From Solirubrobacterales bacterium (GTDB taxonomy: Bacteria > Actinomycetota > Thermoleophilia > Solirubrobacterales > 70-9), in contig JASLIG010000020.1 of NCBI GenBank assembly GCA_030152805.1, forward strand, positions 1 to 64,000: a stretch of DNA of 64,000 nucleotides, given 5' to 3'. Made by a program: the position numbers and the translations under genes. Position 1 is the first letter of the stretch; the number at the start of each line of letters is the position of its first letter. The notes under the pieces are model-generated. The model was not told where the DNA came from and did no database searches. It saw nothing but the letters and a program-made list of their open reading frames with translations. Positions 31,103 through 40,368 of the stretch are shown in pieces.

Positions 31103-32705
31103 CGACGAGCTCCAGGTCGACCCTGCCGCGCTCGGGGGCCACGTCGGCCACCCGGACGGATATCGGATCGCCGAGGCGCAGGGTGCGCTTCGTCTCGCGA
31201 CCGACGAGCGCGGTCTCGGTCCCGTTCAGCTCAAAGCGCTCCTCGCCCATCGTCCGGGCGGGAACGAAGCCCTCGTAGACGTCACCGAGCTCACCGGCGA
31301 AAGCGACGAAGGCCCCGGCGCGGATCGCGCCGGAGACCTCGCCGGAAAATCGCGCGTCCTCCCCGTGCTCGTCCAGCTCTCGCTGCAGCAGATAGGCGGC
31401 GCAGACGTCGTCGGCATCGCGCTCGATCCGGGCCGACTCGCGCTCCTGCTCGCTGCAGTGCCAAGCAACCTCGCGCGCGTCCGCCGCCCGCGGCGCCTCC
31501 TCACCCTCGCCCAGGGTCGCCAGCAGGGCCCGGTGGACGAGTAGGTCCGGGTAGCGGCGGATCGGCGAGGTGAAGTGGCAGTAGGCGGGGCTGCCCAGGC
31601 CGGCGTGGCCGCTGTTGCGATCGCTGTAGGAGGCTTGCATCAGGGAGCGGAGCACGAGCGATGTATACGCCTCGCGGCCGTGCCCGCGCCGCTTGGCCTC
31701 CTCGAGCACCAGCCGGCTTGCCTCGGCCGCGACCTGACCGGCCTGGCCTGGGGCGAGGCCCTGACCAAGCGGCGGGGTCGGCAGGCCGAGCGCGTGCAGC
31801 TGCTCGATCAGGCGCTCGATCCGCAAGGGGTCGGGCGCCGGGTGAACGCGGTAGACGGTGGGCACCCGCTTGCGCTCCAGCAGTTGCGCGACCTGTTCGT
31901 TGGCGAGGACCATCAGCCGCTCGATCAGGCGATGGGACTCGGTCTGCTCGACCGAGTGAGCACCGACCGCGCTGCCGTCCGCGTCGAAGCGGAACTCGGG
32001 CTCGGCGGACTCGATGTCCAGGCTCGCACCGCCGCGGCGCTCGCCGAGGGACGCGGCGGCCTCCCGCGCAGCCGCCAGTGGCCCGGCCACGCCCTCCTGG
32101 GCAGCGGCCTTCCCGGCAAAGACGAGGTCGAGCTGGTCGTAGTCGAGGCGAGCCTGGGAGCGGATGCGGCTGCGGTAGAAGCTCGCCGCCGCCGGCACCC
32201 CGTTCGGGCTGAGCTCAATCTCGGCGCTCACCGCCAGCCGCTCGACCCCTGGCGCCAGGCTGCAGGCGTCCTCGCTCAGCGCTCGCGGCAGCATCGGCTC
32301 GACCGCACCCGGCGCGTAGGTGCTGTTGGCTCGCCGGCGCGCCTCGAGGTCAAGCGGGGTGCCCGGCCTGACGTGAGCGGCCACGTCAGCGATGTGGACC
32401 CAGACGCGCCAGCCGTCCTCCTCGCGCTGCGCCGAGACGGCATCGTCGAAATCGCGCGCCGTCGACGGGTCGACCGTGAAGGTCGCCAGCGCGGTGAGGT
32501 CGCGGCGACGCAAACCGTTCGTCTCCGCGGCGTCGGCGGCCCGCCCGGCTTCAGCCTCCAGCGCGGCGGGAAAGCCCCGCCTCTCGAGGCGCTCCTCCAG
32601 CAGCGCCTCGACCGCCTCGCGCGCGTTCCGCGGCTGCTCTCGCTTGCGCCCGCGTCCGCGCGCCCGCTGCCGCTCCCGGTAGTAACGCCAATCCCGCCGG
32701 CTCAC
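31095..32705 (-). CDS. rnr: RNase II/R-family exoribonuclease
   Basis: A 3'-5' exoribonuclease of 536 residues, shorter than typical RNase R: the RNB catalytic domain (TVDPSTARDFDDAVS with catalytic aspartates; signature HFTSPIRRYPDLLVHR) and a C-terminal S1-like segment are present, but N-terminal cold-shock domains are not evident; instead a basic N-terminus (SRRDWRYYRERQRARGRGRK). It starts in a GTGA overlap with the S41 protease. Its place beside smpB suggests nonstop mRNA decay. Confidence 0.92.
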   Translation of the reverse strand: MSRRDWRYYRERQRARGRGRKREQPRNAREAVEALLEERLERRGFPAALEAEAGRAADAAETNGLRRRDLTALATFTVDPSTARDFDDAVSAQREEDGWRVWVHIADVAAHVRPGTPLDLEARRRANSTYAPGAVEPMLPRALSEDACSLAPGVERLAVSAEIELSPNGVPAAASFYRSRIRSQARLDYDQLDLVFAGKAAAQEGVAGPLAAAREAAASLGERRGGASLDIESAEPEFRFDADGSAVGAHSVEQTESHRLIERLMVLANEQVAQLLERKRVPTVYRVHPAPDPLRIERLIEQLHALGLPTPPLGQGLAPGQAGQVAAEASRLVLEEAKRRGHGREAYTSLVLRSLMQASYSDRNSGHAGLGSPAYCHFTSPIRRYPDLLVHRALLATLGEGEEAPRAADAREVAWHCSEQERESARIERDADDVCAAYLLQRELDEHGEDARFSGEVSGAIRAGAFVAFAGELGDVYEGFVPARTMGEERFELNGTETALVGRETKRTLRLGDPISVRVADVAPERGRVDLELVDG

Positions 32706-33883
32706 TGGGCCGCGAGAACGTCGAAAGCCCGTTCCAGGGCCTCGTCGGGAGCCGTGCGCGGGTCGTCGGCGACTTTTACCTCGGGGTGGATGCCGTGGCT
32801 CCTGGCCAGGTTGACCCCCTCCGGAGTGAAGTACTCGCCAATCGTCAGCTTCAGCGCGCCGCCGTTGGAGAGACCGACCTCCTGCTGGAAGACGCCCTTG
32901 CCGTAGGAGCGGGTGCCGACGACCCGCGCGTCGGCGTCGTCGGCGAGCGCCGCAGTGAGGATCTCCGCCGCCGAGGCGGTGTTTCGGTCGATCAGCACCA
33001 CGATCGGCAGCGCCCTCAGGTTGTCGCCAACGGTCTCGTAGACGGCGTGGCCCTGGGTGCGCGAGTCGGTGGTGACGACCACCTGGTCCTTGGGCAGGAA
33101 GACGCTCGCCGTCAGCACCGCCTCCTCGAGCAGCCCGCCGCCGTTGCCCCGCAGGTCGAGCACGATGCCTTCGGCACCCTTCTTCTCGACCTTTTCCACC
33201 GCTTCGCGCAGCGCCGCATGAGCCCCTTCGCTGAAGGAGATCAGCTGCACGTAGCCGAGCGTACGATCGCCTACCCGCTTGACCCGGCTGCTCACCACCG
33301 GCAGCGAGATCTGTTCGCGCGTCACCTCGACTTCTCGCGCCTTGCCGTCCGGCTCGGCTCGCACCCCGATCGTCACGTCCGAGCCTTCCGGGCCTTTGAT
33401 CTTTTCGGTCGAGACCTGGCTGCTCTGGCCGGCGATCGAGTCGCCTTCGACGGAGACGATCACGTCGCCCGCCTCGATCCCCGCCCGCTGCGCCGGCGAA
33501 TGCGGGAAAACGCCGTCGACGCGCAGGCCCTCCTTCACCTGCGTGACGGTCAGGCCGATGCCGGAGAAGTGGCCCGAGATCGCTTCGTCGAAACGAGCCA
33601 ACGCCTCGGGGGAGAAGTAGTCGGAGAAGCGGTCGTGGTGGCGGCGTCGCAGCTCGCGAACCATGCCCTGCAGCGAGGCGTTGGTCAGCTCGCCGGAGCC
33701 GACCGGGCGGTAGTAGTTGTCCTCGATCAGTTCGGTCGCTTCCAGGTTGAGCCCGGCGGCGTCGTCGACGAAGCGGTCGCGGAGGAATTCGGGCAGCTTG
33801 GCGGGGTGGCCACCGAGCCAGATGCCGGCGCAGAGGACGACGATCAGGGCGGCCGCGAGGGCCGCGATCCGGCCGGCCCTCAC
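32702..33883 (-). CDS. S41 C-terminal processing protease (CtpA-like)
   Basis: 393 residues with an N-terminal membrane anchor/signal (ALIVVLCAGIWLGG), a PDZ domain (about 105-190, SGIGLTVTQ, PAQRAGIEAGDVIVSV) and the tail-specific protease domain with Ser in NTASAAEILTAAL and general-base Lys in SYGKGVFQ. It acts outside the membrane, trimming or degrading exported proteins. It is part of the ftsE-ftsX-ctp-rnr-smpB run; 7 bases separate it from ftsX. Confidence 0.94.
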   Translation of the reverse strand: MRAGRIAALAAALIVVLCAGIWLGGHPAKLPEFLRDRFVDDAAGLNLEATELIEDNYYRPVGSGELTNASLQGMVRELRRRHHDRFSDYFSPEALARFDEAISGHFSGIGLTVTQVKEGLRVDGVFPHSPAQRAGIEAGDVIVSVEGDSIAGQSSQVSTEKIKGPEGSDVTIGVRAEPDGKAREVEVTREQISLPVVSSRVKRVGDRTLGYVQLISFSEGAHAALREAVEKVEKKGAEGIVLDLRGNGGGLLEEAVLTASVFLPKDQVVVTTDSRTQGHAVYETVGDNLRALPIVVLIDRNTASAAEILTAALADDADARVVGTRSYGKGVFQQEVGLSNGGALKLTIGEYFTPEGVNLARSHGIHPEVKVADDPRTAPDEALERAFDVLAAQ

Positions 33884-33890
33884 GGCGCGA

Positions 33891-34820
33891 TCAGACCTTC
33901 AGGAAGCGGCGCAGGGTGATGCCGGAGCCGATCGCCGATACCAGCACCGAGGCGGCGAAGAGGATCGCCACCAGCGCCGGGAAGGAGAGCGTGCTGTTGT
34001 TCTGCGCCGCGAGGAAGGAGAAGGTGTCGCTCAGCGGGTCGACGATCGTGATCTTGCCCAGCCACAGGATCAGTATGGCTACCAGACCACCGGCGAAGCC
34101 GACGACGACGCCCTCGATCATGAACGGCCAGCGGATGAACCAGCGGGTCGCGCCGACCAGGCGCATCACCTCGACCTCGCGGCGGCGGGTGTAGATCGAG
34201 AGCCGGATCGTGTTGCCGACCAGCATCAGCGAGGCGACGATCAAGAGCGCCGTGATCACGCTCAGCACGATCTTCAGGGCGCTCGTCACCTGCTCGATCT
34301 TCTTGCCGCCCTGCTGCTGTTCGAAGGTCGGGGTTTCGGCGACGATGATCGAGGAGATCGGCTTCGGCGTCCCATCGGGGCCCGGCGGCGCCACCGCGTC
34401 GCGGACCGATTCGAGGTTGCTCGCGTCGTCGGGCTTGACCGAGAAGTTGCCCGGCAGCGGGTTGTGGCCGCGCAGCTGGGTGATCGATTCTTCGACTTTG
34501 GCCTTGCCGTAGGAGGCCTTGAATTCGTTGAGCGCCTGCGCCTTGGTGACGAAGCGCACCGAGGCGACGTGCGGAATCGCTTCCAGCTTGCGCTGCAGAG
34601 CGCTGATTTCGGCCTCGGTCGCGTCGTCGTAGACCGGCACGCGGAATTCGAGGCTCTGGCGGATCTCGCTGCTCTTCGCCTGGGTCGTTTGGAAGACCGG
34701 GATCAGCACGCCGAGCAGGATCACCGTGGTGACCGTGGTGACGATCGCCGCCATGCTCGGGGCGCCGTTGCGGCGCAGTGCCCGGAATGCCTCCGCGATG
34801 AAGAAGAAGAACCGTGACAT
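33891..34820 (-). CDS. ftsX: Cell-division protein FtsX
   Basis: 309 residues: cytoplasmic N-terminus SRFFFFIAEAFRALRRNG, first helix at about 22-45, a large extracytoplasmic domain (about 48-170), then three helices (about 190, 240, 290). FtsEX links the divisome to peptidoglycan hydrolases. The ATG directly abuts the ftsE stop. Confidence 0.96.
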   Translation of the reverse strand: MSRFFFFIAEAFRALRRNGAPSMAAIVTTVTTVILLGVLIPVFQTTQAKSSEIRQSLEFRVPVYDDATEAEISALQRKLEAIPHVASVRFVTKAQALNEFKASYGKAKVEESITQLRGHNPLPGNFSVKPDDASNLESVRDAVAPPGPDGTPKPISSIIVAETPTFEQQQGGKKIEQVTSALKIVLSVITALLIVASLMLVGNTIRLSIYTRRREVEVMRLVGATRWFIRWPFMIEGVVVGFAGGLVAILILWLGKITIVDPLSDTFSFLAAQNNSTLSFPALVAILFAASVLVSAIGSGITLRRFLKV

Positions 34821-35660
34821 CTAGATCAGCGAGTCGTGTCCGTTGGTCTGGCCCTCGGGGGCGACGCCCATCTCGGCCCGCATGCGCACGCCGAACTCGG
34901 TCGTCGACTCCTCGGTGTAACCGCCGCTGACCTCGTCGCGGACCACGCGGCCCTCGTAGAGCTCGATCACGCGGCGGCGCATGTTGTCGACCATCTCGCG
35001 ATCGTGGGTGACGACGAGCACGGTCGTGCCGGTCTTGTTGATCCGGTAGAGCAGCTGCATCACGCCGATCGAGGTGACCGGGTCGAGGTTGCCGCTGGGC
35101 TCATCGGCAAGCAGCAGCGGCGGGTGGTTGACGAAGGCGCGAGCGATCGAGACGCGCTGCTGCTCGCCGCCCGAGAGCTGGTCCGGGTAGCTGTGCAGCT
35201 TGGTCGAGAGGCCGACGAGGCGCAACGTCTCGGGCACTTGGGTGCGGATCTGGGCGCGGCTGGCGCCGATCACCTGCAGCGCGTAGGCAACGTTGTCGTA
35301 GACGGTGCGATCGGGCAGCAGCTTGAAGTCCTGGAAGACGGTGCCGATGTTGCGCCGCAGCTGCGGGATCTTCTTCTCCGCCATCGTGCCGATGTCGCGG
35401 CCGGCGATGCGAACGGCGCCCTCGGTCGCCTCCAGCTCGCGGATCAAGAGCTTGATCAGCGTCGACTTGCCGCAGCCGGTCGGGCCGACGAGGAAGGCGA
35501 ACTCACCGCGGTCGATCGCCAGCGAGACGCGATCGAGGGCCATGTGGCCACCGGGGTAGACCTTGGTCACGTCGCGCAGCTCGATGATCGGCTTGCCGCC
35601 GGGGCGGCGCTGCGCCTGCGGCTGATCGCCGCTCTGCTTTCGCCTTCTCATTCTGGCCAT
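34821..35660 (-). CDS. ftsE: Cell-division ATP-binding protein FtsE
   Basis: 279 residues: Walker A GPTGCGKST, signature LSGGEQQRVSIARA, Walker B LLLADEPSGNLDP, H-loop VVTHDREMV. Compared with the usual 220-230 residues it has a basic N-terminal extension (MARMRRRKQSGDQPQAQRR) and about 40 extra C-terminal residues after the core. The ATG has GAAGGGA upstream, and the long in-frame open stretch upstream is antisense artefact. Confidence 0.95.
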   Translation of the reverse strand: MARMRRRKQSGDQPQAQRRPGGKPIIELRDVTKVYPGGHMALDRVSLAIDRGEFAFLVGPTGCGKSTLIKLLIRELEATEGAVRIAGRDIGTMAEKKIPQLRRNIGTVFQDFKLLPDRTVYDNVAYALQVIGASRAQIRTQVPETLRLVGLSTKLHSYPDQLSGGEQQRVSIARAFVNHPPLLLADEPSGNLDPVTSIGVMQLLYRINKTGTTVLVVTHDREMVDNMRRRVIELYEGRVVRDEVSGGYTEESTTEFGVRMRAEMGVAPEGQTNGHDSLI

Positions 35661-35734
35661 GCCCGCGGTCCCTTCTGCGAGTACAGGGTGACTCCTGCGC
35701 CCCGCCGGGCGCGCAATTCCGCGCCCAGATCGGC

Positions 35735-37555
35735 TCAGCCCCTTGCCCGGCAGGTGCGGGTCAGGACCGGGCTGAGGGTGAGTCCGCTGGCGAAATCGAA
35801 GCTCGTCCGCGCCAGCGGGAAGGCCGCGCTTGGGAACCCCGCCGGGGCCGGGCAGCCGGCGCTGAGGAAGCTGCGCGACCTGCCGTGGTAGCTGAAGCGC
35901 CGGTGAAGGTTCATCCGCAGGCCGGTGACGTAGCCCCAGCTGCCGGTTGCCTGGGGCAGCGACGCTTCGAGCACCGTGCCGTAGGTGCCGTGCCCGTCCC
36001 TGAGCAGGAAGGGCAGGACGGCCGAGGTCGGCGCCGGCTGGGTGCCATATATGTGGGCGAGGATCGCCGGCTTGCCGCCGATCCGGCCGTTGAAGGCGAG
36101 GACCTCGCCTTCCGAGGGGAAGGGAGACTGCTCGGGGAGCTTGACGTTGGCCGAGAAATAGCCTTCCCCCACCAGGGCGCCACGACAGGCGGAGAGCGCG
36201 GTGGTCGTGGTCGACGGCTGGATCTGATCGATCCTGCAGGCGGGCAGTCCCGTCGAAGCGAAGTGCCCGTTGCGGTTGATCGCGATCGTGATCCGGCGCA
36301 GCTGGGGCGGTTCCTCGCCGCCGGTCGCGCCGATCTTGGCGTCGACCACTATCCCCACCGGCGCCATGCCGTGGCGGGGCAGCGCGTGCGGCGTGAGTTT
36401 GCCGTCGAAGCTGACGCGAACGCCGCGGCGCTGTTCGGCCACCGAGGCCGAGGCAGTGGGAGCGGCGGCGCCCGGCGACGTTCCCGGGACAGAGCCCGGC
36501 GGTGCCGCCGCGGCGTTCCCGGCGAGCGCCTCTCCCCCTTCTACAGCGGAGGGGGCAAACGGTTCGAAGGGCCCGTACTTGACCGCGTTGGCGGCGAAGC
36601 TGTTGCCGGTGGTGACGTAGAGGTCGCCGGTTTTCGGGTCCACGGCGATTCCGGACGGTTCGCCGAAGATGGGTCCTTCCATCTGTCCTTTGAAGCCGAC
36701 GCGGCGGGGAGTGAGATGATCGAGGAACGCGCCTGTGGCGTCGAACTCCAGGATTGCGGCGAGGGGATCCTCGAATCCCTGCTTGAGGTCGTCGACCACC
36801 AGGACGTGTCCGTTCGTCGGGTCGACCGCGAGCGAGGCATCGACCAGCGAGGCGAATTCGTAATCCGTCGCCAGCGAGGGGGTGGCTGCGCTGCTCCCGG
36901 TCGGGTAGCCCTTGACCGCGCCGTCGCCGGCATCGGCGACGTAGACCGTTCCGCCTTTGGGGTCGACCGCCAGCCCGTAGCCGTCGAGCAGGCTGGCGCC
37001 GCCGATTTTTTCGACCGGCGCCTCGCCGGCTTCGATCGGCGCCGCGTACACGGCGATGTAGGTGCGACGGTCGACGTAGACGTTCCCTTTTTCGTCGACC
37101 GCGACGCCGGTCGCCTGGCCCGGATCGATTACCTGTTCGCTCGGCGCCAGCCGCAGCACCGCCTGGTGGTATTCGTTGGCGTAGAGGTTGCCCGCCGGAT
37201 CGATCGCCAGGCCGCAGACGGCGTTGAGCGTGTTGATTTCCTGCGGCGGCCGACCGCCTGGCAGCGGGATCGAGCCCAAGCCAGTGGCTTTCGTGGCGGA
37301 ATAGATGCCAATCGCGCGGTGGTAGTAGTCGGAAACGTAGATTTCTTTGGCGGTCGATACCGCCAGGCCGCATGCGCCTTCCAGTTCGACCGGAACCACT
37401 TTTTCTTCTTTTTCGGTGAGCAGCCACTCTTCGCGGTTGCCCAGCTCCACCGGATGGCTGAGCAGTTTCCGGTATGCCCCGGCATCGCTTGTCCCCAGGG
37501 CCAGTCCACCCAGCAGGCAGCAGGCGAGGATCGTCACTATCGCCTTGACCCTCAT
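35735..37555 (-). CDS. Secreted NHL/beta-propeller protein
   Basis: 606 residues with a signal peptide (VKAIVTILACCLLGGLALG) and several NHL/SBBP-type blades, e.g. GLAIDPAGNLYANEY, GVAVDEKGNVYVDR, GLAVDPKGGTVYVADA and GIAVDPKTGDLYVTT (about 60-350). After an Ala/Pro linker a C-terminal domain of about 200 residues with a two-cysteine motif resembles modules of the next upstream protein. The ATG overlaps the preceding stop (ATGA) with AAAGGAAAG in front. Last gene of a secreted-protein operon; function unknown. Confidence 0.82.
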   Translation of the reverse strand: MRVKAIVTILACCLLGGLALGTSDAGAYRKLLSHPVELGNREEWLLTEKEEKVVPVELEGACGLAVSTAKEIYVSDYYHRAIGIYSATKATGLGSIPLPGGRPPQEINTLNAVCGLAIDPAGNLYANEYHQAVLRLAPSEQVIDPGQATGVAVDEKGNVYVDRRTYIAVYAAPIEAGEAPVEKIGGASLLDGYGLAVDPKGGTVYVADAGDGAVKGYPTGSSAATPSLATDYEFASLVDASLAVDPTNGHVLVVDDLKQGFEDPLAAILEFDATGAFLDHLTPRRVGFKGQMEGPIFGEPSGIAVDPKTGDLYVTTGNSFAANAVKYGPFEPFAPSAVEGGEALAGNAAAAPPGSVPGTSPGAAAPTASASVAEQRRGVRVSFDGKLTPHALPRHGMAPVGIVVDAKIGATGGEEPPQLRRITIAINRNGHFASTGLPACRIDQIQPSTTTTALSACRGALVGEGYFSANVKLPEQSPFPSEGEVLAFNGRIGGKPAILAHIYGTQPAPTSAVLPFLLRDGHGTYGTVLEASLPQATGSWGYVTGLRMNLHRRFSYHGRSRSFLSAGCPAPAGFPSAAFPLARTSFDFASGLTLSPVLTRTCRARG

Positions 37556-40368
37556 CTCTTTCCTTTCTTCTTCTTGCATTGTGCCTTCACTTCGGGCCGC
37601 ATCACCCAACCGCGATTTGCCTGGCTGACGAACCGCGCCCGCGCGAGTTGCGGCGCGCGGCAGAGGTTTTCCGCGTTGACCAGCACCCCGCGCGATCCTG
37701 CCTTCAGGGTGAGGACGAACTTCCGCACCGGCGCGTCGGGGATCGTCGGGAAGACGCCGCGGATGCCGCCGCGGAAGGAGTCGATCCGGCCGGCGACGTT
37801 GACCTCGATGCCGTGTCCCCTCAGCGCGAAGACGAGGTCCGGCAGCTCGTGGGCGGAGGAGCGCAGGTAGGCCGGACCTTCCATCGGAGCTTCGAGCAGC
37901 GGCGTGAAGGCGCGGACGTGCCCGTAGACCGACCCTTGCGGACACCTGTCGGCGGCGAACTGGACCTTGGAGCAGATCGTTTTGATGTGCGCCTGGTCGA
38001 GGAAGATCGAGGGCGGCAGGGTGACCTGCGAGGAGGCGATGTTGGCGTCGCCGGGCCGCGGCTTGACGACGACGCGAAGCGCCGGATGGTCGCCGCGTTT
38101 CGTCCCGCCCAGGAATCGCAGGTCGATCCTCGGCTTGAAGCGGAGCGAGGCGCAGTCGAACGCCTGGAAGGGGGCCGTGGCGACCGCGAGGGTGTCGTCC
38201 GAGCGGTCCGCGTAGCGCTGCCCGGCGCCGTTCAGCGCCGAGGCCACGCTGAAGGGAGAGCAGTTGGTCGGGTTGAGCGTGAAGTTGGGGCGGTCGATGT
38301 AGGCGCGGATGTCGCGCAGGTGGATCGGGATTCCGTCGACGATGTGGGGGATCGGGTCGGTGCCGGTCGCGTCGATCGAGGCTTGGGTCGTTTCCGGGTC
38401 GATGCGAATCGCCGAGCGGACGATCACGACGCCGAGGTCGAAGGGGCCGACAAGGGCCGAGTCGATCGCGACGACCGAGAAGGAGGAGCCGCGGTAGGGA
38501 CCGGCGAGGTAGAGGTTGCCGGGCGCGTAGGCGAGTACCGAGCCGACGCCGTAGCCGGAGGTCGTGTGGCCGATCAGGCTCGCGGCCGGGCAGGACGGGT
38601 GGTCGCGCTCGGCCACCCCGGAGTTCACTCGCGCCGCCTCGATCGCCGCCTCGGGGCAATAGGGGACGCCGGCGATCTTGCCGAGCAGGCCGGGTGGCAG
38701 CTCTGCGGAGTAGGAGACGATCTCCTGTTCGGTAACCCGCCGCGTTAGGTGCAGGTAGAAGGGCGTGTAGGCGCCGGCGCGCGGGTTGAGCGTGCCGCCT
38801 TTCGCCTGAGGAGCGAACGGCGCCAGGCCCGATGGACAGGGACCGCCACCCAGGCCGGCGGTGATCGCGGTGGGCAGTGACTGGTGCCTGACGAGGTCGG
38901 GGTCCCGCCAGGGCGTGAAGGACGCCTCGGTAGAGATCTGTCCGCAGGCCGCCGGCGTCGCCAGGGGGCTGCGCTGGCCTTCGCGAAAGTGGATGCGCAA
39001 AACCGAGTACGGCAGCTGCGGCAACCTGTCGAAGGTCGCGGTGAGGCGGCCGCTGGCCGGATCGGCTTCGAGCTTGCCGGCCACCTTGACCAGGATCCCG
39101 CGATCGCTCGCCTTGGCCACGAGATAGACCGCGAGCAGGCCGCCGAAGGGGTTCCGGAACGGCGCCGCGAGAAAGATCGAACCGTCGATTTCGGCCGGGA
39201 CGATCGGGCTCTTGACGCGAAAGTCGCCGATTTTCGATTGGCTGGGACAACCCGCGCCCGGCGGCGAGGAGACCGTCTCGGCGTCGTACTGCTCGAGCGT
39301 GCATACGCCCAGTCCCGCGCCGACGGAGGGATTGATCGTCACGCCTTCGGGCAGGCTGACGACGGCCTTACGCACCGGAGTCGGCGCTTGCAGCTTCGGA
39401 TCGAGGAGTGCGAGGGTGTCGACTTCTATGTCGAAGGCGTAGCCGGAGGGCGAGGAGGCGCGGAGATCGCTGAGCTGGGCCACCGCGTGCGGTGCGAATG
39501 GGAGTTCGGAACAGCCTTTGAGCGGGGCGGTGGCGCCGAATTCGCGCGGCGGCACCTCCTCCGCCTGCCCCCAGGCCCTGGCCGTCGCTTTGAAGGTCAG
39601 GCCCGTTTCGCATTCGGTTGGCAGGGTGAGGTAGGCGCGGGGCTCATTGACAGGTTCGGTGGGTGGTCCAACCGAGCATTTGGCCCAGCCGAAGGTCGGC
39701 TCCACCTCGTTGAGGCAGTTGCCCCGCTGGGCGTTGTGGATGACCGACCAGGGCGTTCCCCAGATCGTCACGGTGAGGCCGGTGACGTCGAGCAGCTGCG
39801 AGACGTTCTCGGTCTTCAGCGTGATCCCGTATTCGCCGTCGGCCTGGCGGATCGAGGGCACGAAGACGATCGGGGTGCCGAAGGCGTTGAGGCCGACCTC
39901 GGACGGCGCCCCGGGCGGCGGAGCCAGGTTGAAGATCCCGAAGGTGCGGGTGCTCCCGCCCTCGCGCGCGGAGCGCACGGTGGCGATTCCGACCTGGGCC
40001 TTGTCCGGGCAGCTCTCGCCGGAGAGGCTTTCTTCCCAGGGGGAGTCACGGGGCGTGTGGAAGGCCTCGGGGCTGCACTGACCCACCGCGGCCGCCCTTT
40101 CGATCAGGCCGGGCGGCATCTCGATGCCGAGGTCGCGCAGATCCCCCGCGGTGAACGGCCCCCCGCCCTGGAGAGCGAAATCGACGTCGAAGCTGACCGA
40201 AGCCGGATGCGATCCGGCCAGGGAGGCGTCGGTCGTTCCGCCCTCGTAGACGTGGGCTTCGAAGCCTTCGTCGCCGGGCAGGAAGTCGAAGGCAACCGCC
40301 GACGCCGGCGTCAGCAGGAGCGCGGCGGCAACGAGGACGCCCACTGCGGCGCGCACGGGCACGCTCAT
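37552..40368 (-). CDS. Large secreted protein with four internal modules
   Basis: 938 residues, signal peptide to about residue 26. Four recurring modules can be aligned by eye, starting near 83, 338, 556 and 783: LPPG-like strand, a first Cys about 10-20 residues on, then CP followed by (I/V)G or YG, an (F/Y)L strand, and a long beta-rich stretch ending in another Cys. C-terminus basic (KKKKGKR). I know no name for this family. ATGA overlaps link it to both operon neighbours. Probably a disulfide-stabilised surface protein. Confidence 0.78.
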   Translation of the reverse strand: MSVPVRAAVGVLVAAALLLTPASAVAFDFLPGDEGFEAHVYEGGTTDASLAGSHPASVSFDVDFALQGGGPFTAGDLRDLGIEMPPGLIERAAAVGQCSPEAFHTPRDSPWEESLSGESCPDKAQVGIATVRSAREGGSTRTFGIFNLAPPPGAPSEVGLNAFGTPIVFVPSIRQADGEYGITLKTENVSQLLDVTGLTVTIWGTPWSVIHNAQRGNCLNEVEPTFGWAKCSVGPPTEPVNEPRAYLTLPTECETGLTFKATARAWGQAEEVPPREFGATAPLKGCSELPFAPHAVAQLSDLRASSPSGYAFDIEVDTLALLDPKLQAPTPVRKAVVSLPEGVTINPSVGAGLGVCTLEQYDAETVSSPPGAGCPSQSKIGDFRVKSPIVPAEIDGSIFLAAPFRNPFGGLLAVYLVAKASDRGILVKVAGKLEADPASGRLTATFDRLPQLPYSVLRIHFREGQRSPLATPAACGQISTEASFTPWRDPDLVRHQSLPTAITAGLGGGPCPSGLAPFAPQAKGGTLNPRAGAYTPFYLHLTRRVTEQEIVSYSAELPPGLLGKIAGVPYCPEAAIEAARVNSGVAERDHPSCPAASLIGHTTSGYGVGSVLAYAPGNLYLAGPYRGSSFSVVAIDSALVGPFDLGVVIVRSAIRIDPETTQASIDATGTDPIPHIVDGIPIHLRDIRAYIDRPNFTLNPTNCSPFSVASALNGAGQRYADRSDDTLAVATAPFQAFDCASLRFKPRIDLRFLGGTKRGDHPALRVVVKPRPGDANIASSQVTLPPSIFLDQAHIKTICSKVQFAADRCPQGSVYGHVRAFTPLLEAPMEGPAYLRSSAHELPDLVFALRGHGIEVNVAGRIDSFRGGIRGVFPTIPDAPVRKFVLTLKAGSRGVLVNAENLCRAPQLARARFVSQANRGWVMRPEVKAQCKKKKGKR

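Noticed and set aside
34821..37427. Upstream in-frame extension of ftsE by almost 600 codons
   Set aside because: The extension is out of frame with the NHL protein gene; FtsE itself begins at 35660 with a ribosome site.
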